Assembly: GCF_028009165.1 (NCBI RefSeq)
Contig: NC_079241.1
Span: forward strand, 1,178,001 to 1,242,000
Source of the DNA: Akanthomyces muscarius
Lineage: Eukaryota > Ascomycota > Sordariomycetes > Hypocreales > Cordycipitaceae
Length of the DNA: 64,000 nucleotides
Direction of reading: 5' to 3'
A model generated the notes under the pieces. It was not told where the DNA came from, did not search any database, and saw nothing but the letters and a program-made list of their open reading frames with translations. The translations under genes and the position numbers were made by a program. Below, piece after piece: positions 53,268 to 64,000 of this stretch. The first letter of the stretch is position 1; each line of letters begins with the position of its first letter.

Positions 53268-56200
53268 ATGGCATCCAACGACCCTCGATTCGATGACTCG
53301 TCAGATGAGGAGGACTTCAACCCTGCGCCCGCTGACCTGTCTGACGAGGAGTCGGCACAGCCCAGAGAGGAGAAGCGCCGCAAGACCCCCGTTCGTGAGG
53401 ACGATGAAGACGAAGATGAGAACACGTCACCTGCGCGTCCGAAACAGGTAGATGATGACGAGGAAGAGGAGGAGGAGGAGGAGGAGGAGGAAGATCAAGG
53501 TGGCAAGGGCAAGCACGATGATGATGATGAAGAGGAGGAGGAAGAGGACGACGATGATGAGGACGACGTGCAAAGAGTATGGTTATTGCCATGACTGATG
53601 CGTCTATTTTTTGCTAACGATGCGCAAAGGGTCATCGCAGAAAGCGTCGTCGCGACCGACGAAATGCTTTCCTCGATATCGAAGCTGAGGTTGACGACGA
53701 AGACGAGGCTGAGGATGACGAGAAGGAAGACGAAGAGATAGGAGACTTCATCGACAACGAACATCCCGACGACCTTGCCGATACCGCGCGACTCAACGAT
53801 GATCGCCGCCATAGAGAGCTCGACCGTCGCCGCGACATGGAATCGAGCTTGGACGCCGAAAAGCAAGCCGAACTCTACCGACAGCGTTATGCCAAGTACC
53901 GCTCTGGAAAGGGCACTGGCGAATCTGCTGTTGTCCCCAAGCGTCTGCTTCTCCCTAGTGTTGACGATCCAGGTATCTGGGCCGTGCGATGTAAGGAAGG
54001 CAAGGAGCGCGAGGTGGTCTTTTCCATTATGAAGCGCATCGAAGAGCGTATGGGAACCAAGGGCGAGCTCGCTATTACGGCAGCCTTTGAGCGGGGTGGC
54101 ACGACCTCTGTCATGAAGGGCATCGTCTACGTTGAGGCCCAACGCCAGACGGATATTCTTGTTGCCCTCGACGGCGTCCTGAACATCTACCCGCGAAACA
54201 AAATGACTCTTGTCGACATCAAAGATATGCCCGAGCTTCTACGCGTGGTGAAGACCCCTACCTTGGAGCCTGGCGCGTGGTGCCGAATCCGCCGCCCGCT
54301 CAAGCACAGTGGCGACCTTGCTCAGGTCCTGGCTGTGACGGAAAACGGTCTGGAAGCTCGTATCCGTTTCATCCCCCGACTTGATTACGGTATGCGCGAT
54401 GACTCTCTCGGCAACGTGACACAAGATGGAAAGAGAAAGCGAGCCTTCGGAGGTGCTGGTCCGAAGCCCCCTCAGCGTCTGTTCAGTGAAGTTGAGGCGC
54501 GCAAGCGCCATCCTCGCTTTATTCAGGGTAACCCCACCACAAATACCTGGACATACAATGGTGACGAGTTCGAAAACGGGTTTCAAGTCAAAGATGTCAA
54601 GATCCAGGCGCTCTTGCTTACCGATGTGAACCCTACGCTTGAAGAGGTCACGCGGTTTGCCTCGGGTGCCGAAGACGGTACAGAGAACCTGGATTTGAAG
54701 GCCCTTGCTGCTAGTCTTAAAGATAGCAACACCAAAGTCACATACCTGCCTGGCGATGTTATTGAAGTCTATTCGGGCGAGCAGAAGGGCGTTGTGGGCA
54801 AGGCCACGAATGTGCAGGGCGATATTGTTACCATGGTCGTTACTGAGGGTGACCTCGCCGGTCAGACGATTGAGGTTCCGACCAAGGGCTTGCGCAAGCG
54901 CTTCAAGGTCGGTGACCACGTCAAGGTCATTGGTGGTAGCAGGTTCCAGGACGAAGTCGGAACTGTCGTCAAGATTTCGGAAGACAGGGTAACGCTGCTG
55001 ACAGATCACACCAACAAAGAAGTGACTGTCTTTAGCAAGGATCTTCGCGAGGCAAGTGACATTGGCGGACAGGGATCATTGGGTCAGTACTCGCTACACG
55101 ACCTTGTTCAGCTTGATATGACTACTGTCGGTTGCATTGTTAAGGTCGACCGCGATTCAATGGTCGTGCTCGATCAGTTTGGCGACACGAGACAGGTCAT
55201 GCCGTCAGCGATTTCCAACAAGATTGACAAGAGAAAGACGGCCGTTGCTGCTGATCGTGAAGGATCTGAGATACGACTCGACGATGTTGTCAAGGAGTAC
55301 ACCGGGCAACAGAGACAGGGCAAGATCATTCACATCCATCGCTCATACGTCTTTTTGCACACCAACGACACGAATGAAAATGCAGGCGTCTTCGTTACCA
55401 AGTCCAGCTTGGTCAACACCGTGGCTGCCAAGGGCGGCCGTGTCAATGCCGCTTCCACAGGCCCTGATCTCAGCACGATGAACCCTGCCCTCAAGATCCA
55501 CAAGAATGGCTCCGAAAACAAGCCCATCGCCCCTGTCAAGATGTTTGGTCGCGACAAGGCCATCAACCAGACTGTTATTATCAAGAAGGGTGCCTACAAA
55601 GGACTGCTGGGTATTGTAAAGGACTCGACAGACACTCATTGCCGTGTTGAACTGCACACCAAGAGCAAGATTGTCACGGTGCCGCGAGACTCGCTCAACT
55701 TCAAGGACAAGACGAGTGGTGTCTCCATCGACATCAATGGCAGAGGCAGGGGCGCACCTGGCGGTGGCCGTGGTGACAGAGTGCCCAGCTGGCAAGGAGG
55801 ATCCCGCACCCCGGCTGCTGGCGGTGCTAGTGGTGACCGCGTTCCCGCATGGGGCTCGCGTACACCGGCTGCCTCGGGTGGTCGGACGCCCGCCTGGAAG
55901 GGCCAGGATTACTCTGGCTCGCGCACGCCTGCTTGGGCTGATGGGTCAAGAACAGTGAACCCTTACGACGGTAGTCGTACAGCGTACGGTGCCGGGTCTC
56001 GCACGCCCGCTTGGCAGTCTGGTGCCAGAACTCCCGCGCCCGGCGACGCCTTTGGCGCGGGCTCGCGAACTCCTGCCTACGGCGGCGGCGACAGCTGGGC
56101 CTCGGGCTCCAAGACGCCTGCTTGGGGTGCATCTGCTCCCACGCCCGGCGCCAGCGGCAACGACACATGGGGCTACACACCCGGTGCTGGTGCAGGTGCG

Positions 56201-56479
56201 TACGACGCGCCTACTCCTGGTGGTGCTCTAGGCGCTCCCACCCCCGGCGCCTTTGGAGCGCCGACTCCTGGGGCCTACTCGGCCCCGACTCCTGCAGCCA
56301 GTGCTCCTACGCCGGGCGCTGGATGGCAAGGCGGCGGCTGGGGGGCGGACTCTGCGCCCACTCCAGCTGCAGGTGCCCCGACGCCAGCGGCGAGTGGTTA
56401 CTACGGCGCGCCTACGCCAGCTGCGCCCCCGGAGACGCCTGGTGCTAGCGGCCCGCGATATGTGGAGGACGACGACTGA
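53268..56479 (+). CDS. SPT5: Transcription elongation factor SPT5
   Basis: Exons 53268-53576 and 53630-56479 are joined over a 53-nt intron (gtatgg/aaag, branch gctaac) to give 1052 residues. The N-terminus is very acidic (Asp/Glu runs), then the basic patch [14 protein letters not shown], the NGN domain (about residues 210-300, beginning [14 protein letters not shown]), several KOW domains (e.g. [46 protein letters not shown]) and a C-terminal region of GSRTPAW and GAPTPGA-type repeats. With Spt4 it forms DSIF on RNA polymerase II; the CTR repeats are kinase targets. The assignment is secure. Confidence 0.97.
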
Positions 56480-56809
56480 GGAGGATGTCTTGTTGACAGG
56501 TTTCATTTAGGCGTTTCTTAGGCAGATTCTCTTTTTTGTGTATCATTATCATTTAAAAAAATAGCTTCTTTCATGGATGGAGAAGCCGTATGTAGTAGTG
56601 CCAAGAAAGAAGGAAGCAATAACGGACACGTAAAAAAATTGAGCATTAAAGTGTTATTTCACACTGAATACTCTTGTCTCTGTAGCGAGATCGAGACGTT
56701 GAGCGTGACGACCCACATTAAAAGTAGCTCTCAACGACCAGGTTGCGCATTGTGCTGGATAATTTAGACTTGCCAAGTACATTTCACAGACCTAGGTACG
56801 CTTTTCGGG
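56480..56809. other. Intergenic region downstream of SPT5
   Basis: Contains the SPT5 3' UTR and the promoter of the next small gene, including a tagacttgcc... stretch and a cctaggtac motif near 56791. No gene is seen. Confidence 0.4.
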
Positions 56810-57301
56810 ATGATTTTTCCCCGCCTACAACAGCGGCTGCTCTCCGTGCGCTGCGTATATTCCGTTGCACGCAGCCGAGTCGCCCAGCCTACGCAGCGCC
56901 GGCTCGCCTCCTCCTCCTCCTCGGGCCCCCGGCAGCCACCAGCCGCAAAACGAACAGCAGCACCGCCGCCACCAAGCCCGAGCTCTAGCAGCTCCGCGGC
57001 GGCGGCGACGCACGCACGTATAAATGCAGAAAAGGAGGCGCCGCCTGTAGAGACGGCCGAGGAGTACAAGGCGCGGTACAAGAGCGCAGCGCGGCGGTGG
57101 ACGGCGACGGTCATTGCGCTGCCGATCCTGCTAGTGACGAGCTACTATCTCTTTGACCGATGTACGGAGTTTCTCGTTGTCTTTCTCTGCGAAGAGAGAT
57201 CACAGTTCCCTTTCGGCTTTTTGTGCGCTAACATGGGAGATAGTGGCTCTGGGGCATGCGCCCAAGGTTTTGAACCGCGAAGCCACGAAACAAGACGATT
57301 A
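56810..57301 (+). CDS. Small predicted mitochondrial membrane protein, function unknown
   Basis: Exons 56810-57161 and 57243-57301 join over an 81-nt intron (gtacgg/atag, branch gctaac) to give 136 residues. The first 40 residues have Arg, Leu and Ser without acids, typical of a mitochondrial targeting peptide, followed by a low-complexity Pro/Ser/Ala stretch, AEEYKARYKSAARRW and one membrane helix (ATVIALPILLVTSYYLF), ending GHAPKVLNREATKQDD. The spliced ending looks better than the 214-residue read-through frame. I do not recognise the family. Confidence 0.65.
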
Positions 57302-57469
57302 AATCTCGACATTTCACGACCGGGGCGAACAAATCCAAACTGTCTACATGTACAATATGTATTGAATACTGAAAAAAAAAAATATATGCCATCATTTACT
57401 CTCGCGGCAAATTTCTTGAAACAAAAAAAAGCTGTGGGAGCCACGAGTACTTGAACATTGTCGTCGAGT

Positions 57470-59390
57470 CTACATCTTGGACCGTGTCCAGCCCGCCTTT
57501 TGCATCTCGGCGGCGTCGCGCTTCGACCACTCGCGCAGGAGCTTGCGGACAATCTTGCCGCTGGCGAGCTTGGGCACGGCGTCGACAAAGGCGACGCCGC
57601 CGGCGAGGCGCTTGTGCTTGGCGACGCGCGCGGCGAGCCAGTCCTGGATGTCGCGGGGCTGGACTTTGCCCTTGGAGACGTCCTGGATCTGGACGTAGGC
57701 GCGGGGGTATTCCTCGTGTTCGCTGTTGGACGACAGTCAGCTCGCTCTTTCTTCCCCTTTAATTATCAGGGGTAAAAGACGGGAATACGTACAGTTCGAC
57801 TCCGACAACGGCAGCGTCGGCAACGTGCTCGTTGTCGAGGAGCAGGGACTCCAGCTCGGCGGGTGCGACTTGCAGGCCGTTGACCTTGATGAGTTCCTGC
57901 AGGTGTGGTTAGCGCTTTCCCCTGTTATATCCATTCAATGCCATTTGGGAAACGCACCTTTTTGCGGTCGACGATCCAAATCATGCCTTGCTTGTTGTAC
58001 ACGGCCACGTCGCCCGTCCGCAGCCACCCGTCCGCGTCCAGCGTCTCCTTGGTCGCCTTTTCATTGCACCAGTAGCCCAGCATCACGTTTGGTCCCCTCA
58101 AGAACAGCTCGCCCGGCTCCCCCATGGCGACCTCCTTGCCGTCCTCGTCCAGAAACTTGGCTTCGCAGTTGGGCAGCAGCATGCCGCAGCTCGCCTCGCG
58201 GTCGACGTGCCCGCTCGGCAGACATGACGCCGCGCACGTCAGCTCCGTCATGCCCCAGCCCTGCGCGAGATTCAAGCCGTACCGGTCCGCGACCTCGTTC
58301 TGCAGGTCCGCCTTCAGCGGCGCCGCGCCGCAATTCACGTCCTTGACACTCGAGAGGTCGTAATTCTTCACCTCGGGCCGCTTGGACAGCATGACGACAA
58401 TGGGCGGCACCACCTGCAGCACGTTGGGCCGGTAGCGCTCGATGCACTGCAGGTAGCGCTCAAAGTTGAAAACGGACATGACGTGGACGGTGATGTGGCG
58501 GCGCGCGGCCATGAGGATCGTGTACATCTGCCCGTAGGCGTGGTACAGCGGGAGAAAGGCGAGCCAGACGTCGTCCTCGAGATCCGGGGTGAGGCCGTGC
58601 GGGTGCCGCGCGCCGAGGATCTGCTGCACGTTGGCGATGAGGTTGCGGTGCGCGCCGCACACGCCCTTGGGCAGGCCCGTGGTGCCGGAGCTGTAGTTGA
58701 TGGTGGCGAGCTGCGTGCGCGCCTCGGCGGGCGTCAGCGACGGCCACGCCCAGGCGGAGGCGGCGTCCTCGGGCGCCAGGAAGGCGGTCCAGTCGCGCAG
58801 GCCCTTGACGGTGGTGGTGGCGGCATCGCTGGAGATGTCGTCGCTGAAGTGGAAGATGCGGTCGCGGGGGAACTTGGCCTCGGCGGCGGCGGCGAGGACA
58901 TCGTCGATTTTGGAGGGGTGGGCGAGGATGATTTTGGCCTGGGCATTGGTGATTTGGTATGCAATTTCTGCGTTTCTGGTTAGCTGAGTTATTTATACAA
59001 AAATAAGTTCTTGTTCATGATTGATTTGGAGCAGTCGGCTGCATTTTCGTGCGTCAGGAATTGTGAAAATGTACCTTTTGGGGTGTAGGCCGGATTGGCA
59101 CCCGTAAAGGCGCACGTCGAGCCCACGACGCCGAGATACAGCACCGGCACGAAAATGTGATTCGTCGAGCACATCATGACGACGTCGCCTCGCTTCAGGC
59201 CGAGCCGCTGCAGTCCGGCGCCGAGTCTCTTCACCCAGCCGAGGGTCTGGCGCAGCGACAGGCTCTTGGCGTTGTCGTCGGCGTCGATCCAGAGCGGCTT
59301 GTCGCTGACGTCGCCGGGGTTGGGGAAGATGTAGTCGAGGACATTGACGGACGGAACGTCGACGTCGGCGAATGGTGAGCGGACGGGCAT
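57470..59390 (-). CDS. 4-coumarate-CoA-ligase-like acyl-CoA synthetase (ANL superfamily)
   Basis: Four exons, 59075-59390, 57958-58967, 57793-57896 and 57470-57722, close a frame of 560 residues. It starts [20 protein letters not shown]. Adenylation motifs are [49 protein letters not shown] and the catalytic lysine in [12 protein letters not shown]. It activates a carboxylic acid with ATP and joins it to CoA. The C-terminus is SKM, which fits the PTS1 consensus, so it may be peroxisomal. Exon 2 begins after the cgcag acceptor, since this gives the usual YTPKEIAYQI. The substrate is open (fatty or aromatic acid). Confidence 0.9.
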
Positions 59391-60215
59391 TGTGCTGGGT
59401 TTCTGTTGGTCTCTGAGCTTTCTAGAATGGTTCTTTCCTTCTTTTCTTCCGTTGCAGAGAATTGAGAGACTGGGGGAGAAAATTACTTTGTTGTGTGCGG
59501 AGAACCGAGGTCCGGCTTTATGAGGCTTGCTCGCGTGTACCAAGGTGGGCTTTGGATAACGCACAGCAGGGCTAAGATTAGAGTGAAAAGGCCGATTGGT
59601 AAAGCAGAGGAATAAAAAAGCCAATTGCTCTGGTTTTAGGAAATATAGCTAGGTGGGAAATCTTGCGGCAAGTCGGCTACTGGCGCGGGGTCGGAGACAA
59701 TGCCGCTCCAAGACCAAGGACAAGTACGGCGTTGATGATGACCAGCCCAGTGTGGGGGAGGCGTTGATGTATGGATCATGGCTGGGGAAACTAAAATGGA
59801 GCCGACCGAGCTATGCGCGAAAAGCTCCGCGGACTTTTAGTCCATCGTCGTAGCGGATTCGGACTACTCGGCAATGATCACGTCGTCCCTCTGGCCGCGG
59901 TGTGAACGGCGCAAATATCGACCGTGGACTGATGTGCAGACTACGCTGGCAGTTCATGCACAAATCCACAACATGAGAAATGGCTGTGTGCAGGTGAGGC
60001 ACGCATGTCGACAGATGTACATTATCCTAGACGGGAAGCAGTAAGGACACGGCCCGCGGGCAATCCGTTGGGAGACATGACGATATGATGAAATCGGACC
60101 AATGGGGACATCAACTGTTAGCCGGGCAGTTACCATTCTATTTGCGTAGGACAAACGGGTCCGGTTCCAACGTCAATGGGCTTCATCGCGTATTGACTGC
60201 CCAGCCTGTCGTTGC
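59391..60215. other. Intergenic region between acyl-CoA ligase and SDR genes
   Basis: About 0.8 kb that holds the promoter of the ligase gene (minus) and the 3' end of the SDR gene (minus). No gene or repeat is recognised. Confidence 0.4.
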
Positions 60216-61257
60216 TCAGCTGCTGCTACTGATGCCCAGGTCCAGCGACAGCGTCGACGCCTGCATGGCGCTGCTCATCGGGCTCGCCAGAAAGACGATG
60301 CCGTCGGCGACCTCGTCCGGGTCGACGAGGCGCTTGACGGGCGTGTTGTCGAGCAGGAAGCCAACCACCCGCTCGCTCTCGGGCGCGCTGCTGATGAGCG
60401 GCGTCTCGACGTAGCCGGGGCAGACGGCGTTGATGCGGATGCCGTGCGGGCCGTAGTGGATGCCGTCCGACTTGGTGAGACCGACGACGGCTGTATTTGT
60501 CAGTAGGCGTCAATACTTCTCTCATCTTTTGAGGGGAAGATTCTTACCGTGCTTGGCAGCCGTATAGGCAGTCTGGTACAGCGGAACGACGGGCGCGCGC
60601 AGACCCCATAGCGACGCCGTGTTGATGATGACGCCGCGGCCACGACGAGGGCCAAGGTTCCTACAGACCGGTATTAGCTTACCATCATGAGAATAATCGA
60701 TCCAAAAGTAAGAACAAAAGACGAAATAAAAGCTTGGGCCGAAATTCTCGCAACGTGTGTACGCACTCTTGGTCCACCATGACCGCCAGCTCCTCCTTTT
60801 GGCAGTAAAACACGGCATTGAGGTCCAGCGACAGCGTCCTGTCCCACGACTCCTCTGGCAGCTCGTGCGTCAGGCTCGTCGTGCCCGTGGCGCCGGCGTT
60901 GTTGACGCCGACGTCGAGGCGGCCCAGCTCCTGCACCGTCCGCGCGACGGCGGCCTTGACGGCGGCGGCGCTGGTCACGTCCAGCACAATGGGGACGACC
61001 TTGACGGCCGGGAAGTCGCGGGCGAGCGTGGCGGCGAGCGTGTCGAGGGCGTCCTTGTTGATGTCGGCAATGGCGAGGCCCGCGGTGCCGTGGCGGGCAA
61101 AGTGGAGGGCGGTGGCCTTGCCGATGCCTACGACATGTGAGTTGAGAAAGTTGTGCAGAGGAGATGCTGAGGGTCGATGGATGAGGGCCGATGGGATGTA
61201 CATACCTGAGGCGGCACCGGTAATAAAGGCATTGTATCCGTTGAGAAGAGGCTCCAT
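60216..61257 (-). CDS. Short-chain dehydrogenase/reductase
   Basis: Exons 61206-61257, 60767-61127, 60548-60660 and 60216-60490 close a frame of 266 residues; the first splits the dinucleotide motif. Motifs are TGAASGIGKATA (NAD(P) binding), VNNAGATG, the catalytic Ser in IINTASLWG, and the Tyr-x3-Lys in YTAAKHAVVGLTKSDG, then GIRINAVCPGYVETPL. Classical SDR fold; it oxidises or reduces an alcohol or ketone. The neighbour acyl-CoA ligase lies 0.8 kb away in the same direction, which could mean a shared pathway but is weak evidence. Confidence 0.92.
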
Positions 61258-61823
61258 GTTGATGCGCGGCGTTTTACAGCGGCACGATGTAAGCGGAAGC
61301 TGGCAAAGGTGGTGCAAGGGAGGGCTTGGCACAGCAGCAATGATGAGAAGTATGGGCGAACAATGCTCTATGCCACAATGGACCTTCTTCTCGGCTTTCA
61401 AACCAGTCGAACAGATGATATATTTGTTCCAGGGAACTCGTGTCGGGGTGTCGGGCTACACCATGCAGCTGAGTAACATTGTGAAGGCGGGGAACGTACG
61501 GAGTATTGGGTACTCTCCGCTCCGGCTACAGTTTACGTATACACGAAAGGAAAACAAGGTCGAGTTCGTCTGAGTTGTTGTATCATTGGAAACGTCTAAA
61601 ATCTAGCCTAGGCGGGCCTCTTTTGACTGATGAAAAAACAATGTGGTCTCTTGGACCCAAGATTGTGAGTCTACACAATCCGAAAGAAAAAAAAACGAAA
61701 CTACTCTGCCGTCATGATATCCGAAAATTCGTACAAAAAAATGGCAACGACATGATAGCCGACCCTGTTAAATACAAGTAAGAAAAAACGCCGTTGGGAA
61801 AACACCAGCCCGCAGGAGCAGCT
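61258..61823. other. Intergenic region between SDR and small protein genes
   Basis: About 0.57 kb with the SDR promoter and the 3' UTR of the next minus-strand gene. Several A-rich stretches; no gene seen. Confidence 0.4.
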
Positions 61824-62159
61824 TTAGTCCTTGGGCTTGGGGGCGAAGCGCTCGATGCCGGCCTTGATGGACGAGTCGACGCCCTTGGCCATGCGCTCGA
61901 GCGGCAGGCGCTCCTCCATCCGCTGGACGGCGCGGGACACGGGCGGCTCGATGCGCTGCATGCCGCGCTCGACGGGGGGCGAGAAGTAGCTGATGTTCTT
62001 CTCCCAGCGCGGCGCCCACTTGGTCGTCTGCTTGGCCAGGCGCTCGTCGGCACCGGGCATGATCATGTAGAGCGGGGCGAGGACGCCAACGCCGGCGGCG
62101 CCCATGATCCAGACCTCGGAGCGCTTGGCCTTGGGGAGACGGGGAATACGAGGACGCAT
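61824..62159 (-). CDS. Small single-helix protein, probably mitochondrial, function unknown
   Basis: A single exon of 111 residues starting MRPRIPRLPKAKRSE; the frame extends 46 codons further upstream, but the ATG context (aaccATGcg) and basic start favour this one. A hydrophobic segment (WIMGAAGVGVLAPLYMIMPG) is followed by an amphipathic charged tail with repeated MQRIEPPVSRAVQRMEERLPLERM. The basic N-terminus and single helix suggest an organelle membrane protein. I do not recognise the family. Confidence 0.7.
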   Translation of the reverse strand: MRPRIPRLPKAKRSEVWIMGAAGVGVLAPLYMIMPGADERLAKQTTKWAPRWEKNISYFSPPVERGMQRIEPPVSRAVQRMEERLPLERMAKGVDSSIKAGIERFAPKPKD

Positions 62160-64000
62160 GGTTGTGGTGTGCTGTGTGTTTTCTGGGATGGAAATTAGAT
62201 GGTGGCTGGTGAAGGTGGCGGCCGCGGGTGGCGAGGGTCGTGGTGAGAACTCACGAGGTGTGTGTGCGTGTAGAAAGGTACGTAACGTGACTGACAAAGA
62301 GTATTATCAGTGAAGCAGGATGATTTATTTTATTGAATGGTGAAGATGGATTCTTGTCTTGATGAACAATGATGGATGAGGAGAGAAAGAGTGTCACAAG
62401 CAGAGGCGTCACGAGAAGGCGGCTGGCTGGTATATATACACTGGGAGAGAGGCAGGACTGCCAAACTACCGAGTTACAAAAAGGTACTTGGACTCCTCAC
62501 CGGGCGATGGCCTGACAATCCTGCCGGCTGGCCCTTCCAGCAAGCACAGCGCCACGCCAGCCCGGGGAAGCAGGGCCAGTGGCATGTACTCGAGCGGGGT
62601 AACGAGATGCAGTGCGACCGGGAGGAACAAACCAGGCCTGATAATGGTCTAGCTCGCCGCCGACGAGAGTTGACTCGGGGGAGAGAGGGGGGGGGAATCA
62701 TGTGTCTTTCTGGGCAGCCTGGGGCCATGATTGGCTCCTTGGTGGTAAATGATGTCGTCGGGGTACCGAGTCGATACCTGGTCAACACTGGCCAGGATGC
62801 AGGACGAGTCGCGTACCGATGTAGTCGCGGCCTGACGCAAGCGTCGTAGCTCTTGACCATGTTTGGGGCGCAACCACCACACCACCACAACATGGTCTGG
62901 CCTAGTTCAAGGACATGTACGGAGTAGAGGCGCACACACACACACACACACACACCACCAGCACCACACCAAAGGCGGTGCACAGCAACGGCAGACGAAC
63001 CGAGTCGACACAACAGCCATGAAACCGTCGCTAGTGTGCTTCACTTGCGAATGCCCTCGTCGACGCACCCTTGTCTAATTTTCGCGATGCGTTTCTGCGT
63101 TTTATACAAGTCATTGACCTCTGCGATTGTGCTCCTCCCTACAAGGCAGGCAGTCACGCACGCGCCCTGCCCCGCCCCCAGACTTTGAGAAGCGGAGCAG
63201 CTGGCAAGCCGGGGCCCAGCGTTGCCTACAGCGGGCGAGAGGCCTGAGGCAGCACAGATGCAGTGGCCCCAGTGGGTTTTGCCAGGGCGGCCCAGGGGAC
63301 TCGGTAGCGCTCAAATCAGCGAGCCATCACTGGCCCGTCAGGCCAGAATGTGCTGGAAGTGCTGGACGTTGCTGGACGTTGCCCCGTAAAAGCTGCCCAC
63401 TTCCCCAGACGGTACATCGCTGACAAAGTGGAGAGGGGGCAGAGAGAGGGGGCATTTTCATCTGGTCTGGGCTGGTCTGGTCAGGGTTAGGTGTGTGCAA
63501 TTGGGTCCAGTACGGAATGAAGAAATAAAAGCAGCAAATTCCATCAACAAAACCGGCGAGGCCATCAAAAAGCCATCGAAACCACGCGATGGGAAATCGA
63601 TGCGGCTCAACCATTCGCAGATGCATGTGATGGGGAGCCATCCCTTTTCATTGGCGCAGCTTGCCTCCGAGAAAAGCGTGGTGGTGTGCCTGTCGAGCGT
63701 CGCAGCTAGGGGAGGCTTGTTTTCAGTAGTTCCGACCACTTTTATCAACTAACTAGTTATTAACTTGATTGCTGCTGCAGCTGTGCGGCACACGCAAGGG
63801 ATGTACTCACATGTACCTTTTGGTGTGGTGGTGGTGGTGGCTCTGTGGTGCGTCAGAATCAGGCGGCGCCCCCTCCTCTCGCCGCCTCCGCCTCTCTGCC
63901 TGCATCCCACGCTCATGTACCGCACCGGCTGAAATTAGCCCCCAAAGCACAATTCGCGCTCCAAAAATACGTCACTGCCAGTTGCTACCCTCACTGGCCA
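62160..64000. other. Intergenic region to the window end
   Basis: About 1.8 kb without a convincing gene. The first part should hold the promoter of the small protein gene on the minus strand. Open frames are short and low complexity, and the last few hundred bases have TGG/CA-rich stretches. A gene may begin beyond the right edge. Confidence 0.4.
62933..62954. repeat. (CA)11 microsatellite
   Basis: Eleven CA units, preceded by gcg and followed by a CCA-rich stretch. A simple sequence repeat prone to slippage, with no gene overlapping it. Confidence 0.9.

Noticed and set aside
57162..57454. Read-through frame of 214 residues at the small mitochondrial protein
   Set aside because: The part beyond 57161 is intron-like with a gtacgg donor and a gctaac branch; the spliced ending is shorter and more plausible.

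Overview
The window is nuclear DNA of a filamentous ascomycete. The genes carry short introns (about 47-120 nt, GT...AG, many with a CTAAC-like branch point). The protein set also points there: an IKS1 kinase, an Atg22-like transporter, a mitofissin (Atg44), a C6 zinc cluster factor, a PMC1-type calcium ATPase, and DHA1-type MFS and UstYa (DUF3328) proteins. The gene types and GC-rich coding style suggest a Sordariomycete, probably Hypocreales; this is inference and no marker gene proves it. About 25 protein genes are supported. No rRNA, tRNA, CRISPR array or intact transposon was recognised.

Layout. 0-30 kb: partial Chp1/PBDC1 chaperone (-), full-size ABC-B transporter of Ste6 type (+), calcium P-type ATPase (-), secreted purine nucleoside permease family protein (+), IKS1 kinase with membrane tail (-), secreted beta-lactamase-like serine hydrolase (-), DUF4267-like membrane protein (+), DHA1 MFS transporter (+), pyruvate kinase (-). 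30-42 kb, possibly to 44 kb: an accessory biosynthetic cluster. 45-64 kb: mitofissin, an Atg28-like coiled-coil protein, a DCAF7/AN11-like WD40 protein, a quinone reductase, the elongation factor SPT5, an acyl-CoA ligase with a possible peroxisomal ending, an SDR and two small predicted membrane proteins. Most genes outside the cluster look like housekeeping or ordinary accessory genes.

The main discovery is the cluster at about 30.3-42.4 kb. A small secreted precursor (36569-36987) has a signal peptide and seven 14-residue repeats ending in KR or RR, each with the tetrapeptide Y-T-I-G (once Y-T-I-E). This is the architecture of dikaritin (ustiloxin-type) RiPP precursors. Around it lie a UstYa-family oxidase, a tyrosinase with a membrane anchor, a SAM methyltransferase, a C6 transcription factor, an MFS exporter and, unusually, a PsiD-like pyruvoyl decarboxylase. 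The P450, flavin mono-oxygenases and PLP enzyme that decorate ustiloxins are absent. Several cluster promoters share a GGCGCGCC palindrome and a CCTATAG-type element, which suggests common control. The proposed flow is: secretory entry, Kex2-type cleavage at KR/RR, UstYa and tyrosinase oxidation to a Tyr-Ile ether ring, then methylation, perhaps decarboxylation, and export. The chemistry is inference from the family.

Exon limits below were worked out by hand from splice consensus and reading-frame continuity. They give closed frames except in the transcription factor (35.1 kb), where the frame is broken, and the UstYa gene, whose last acceptor is non-canonical.
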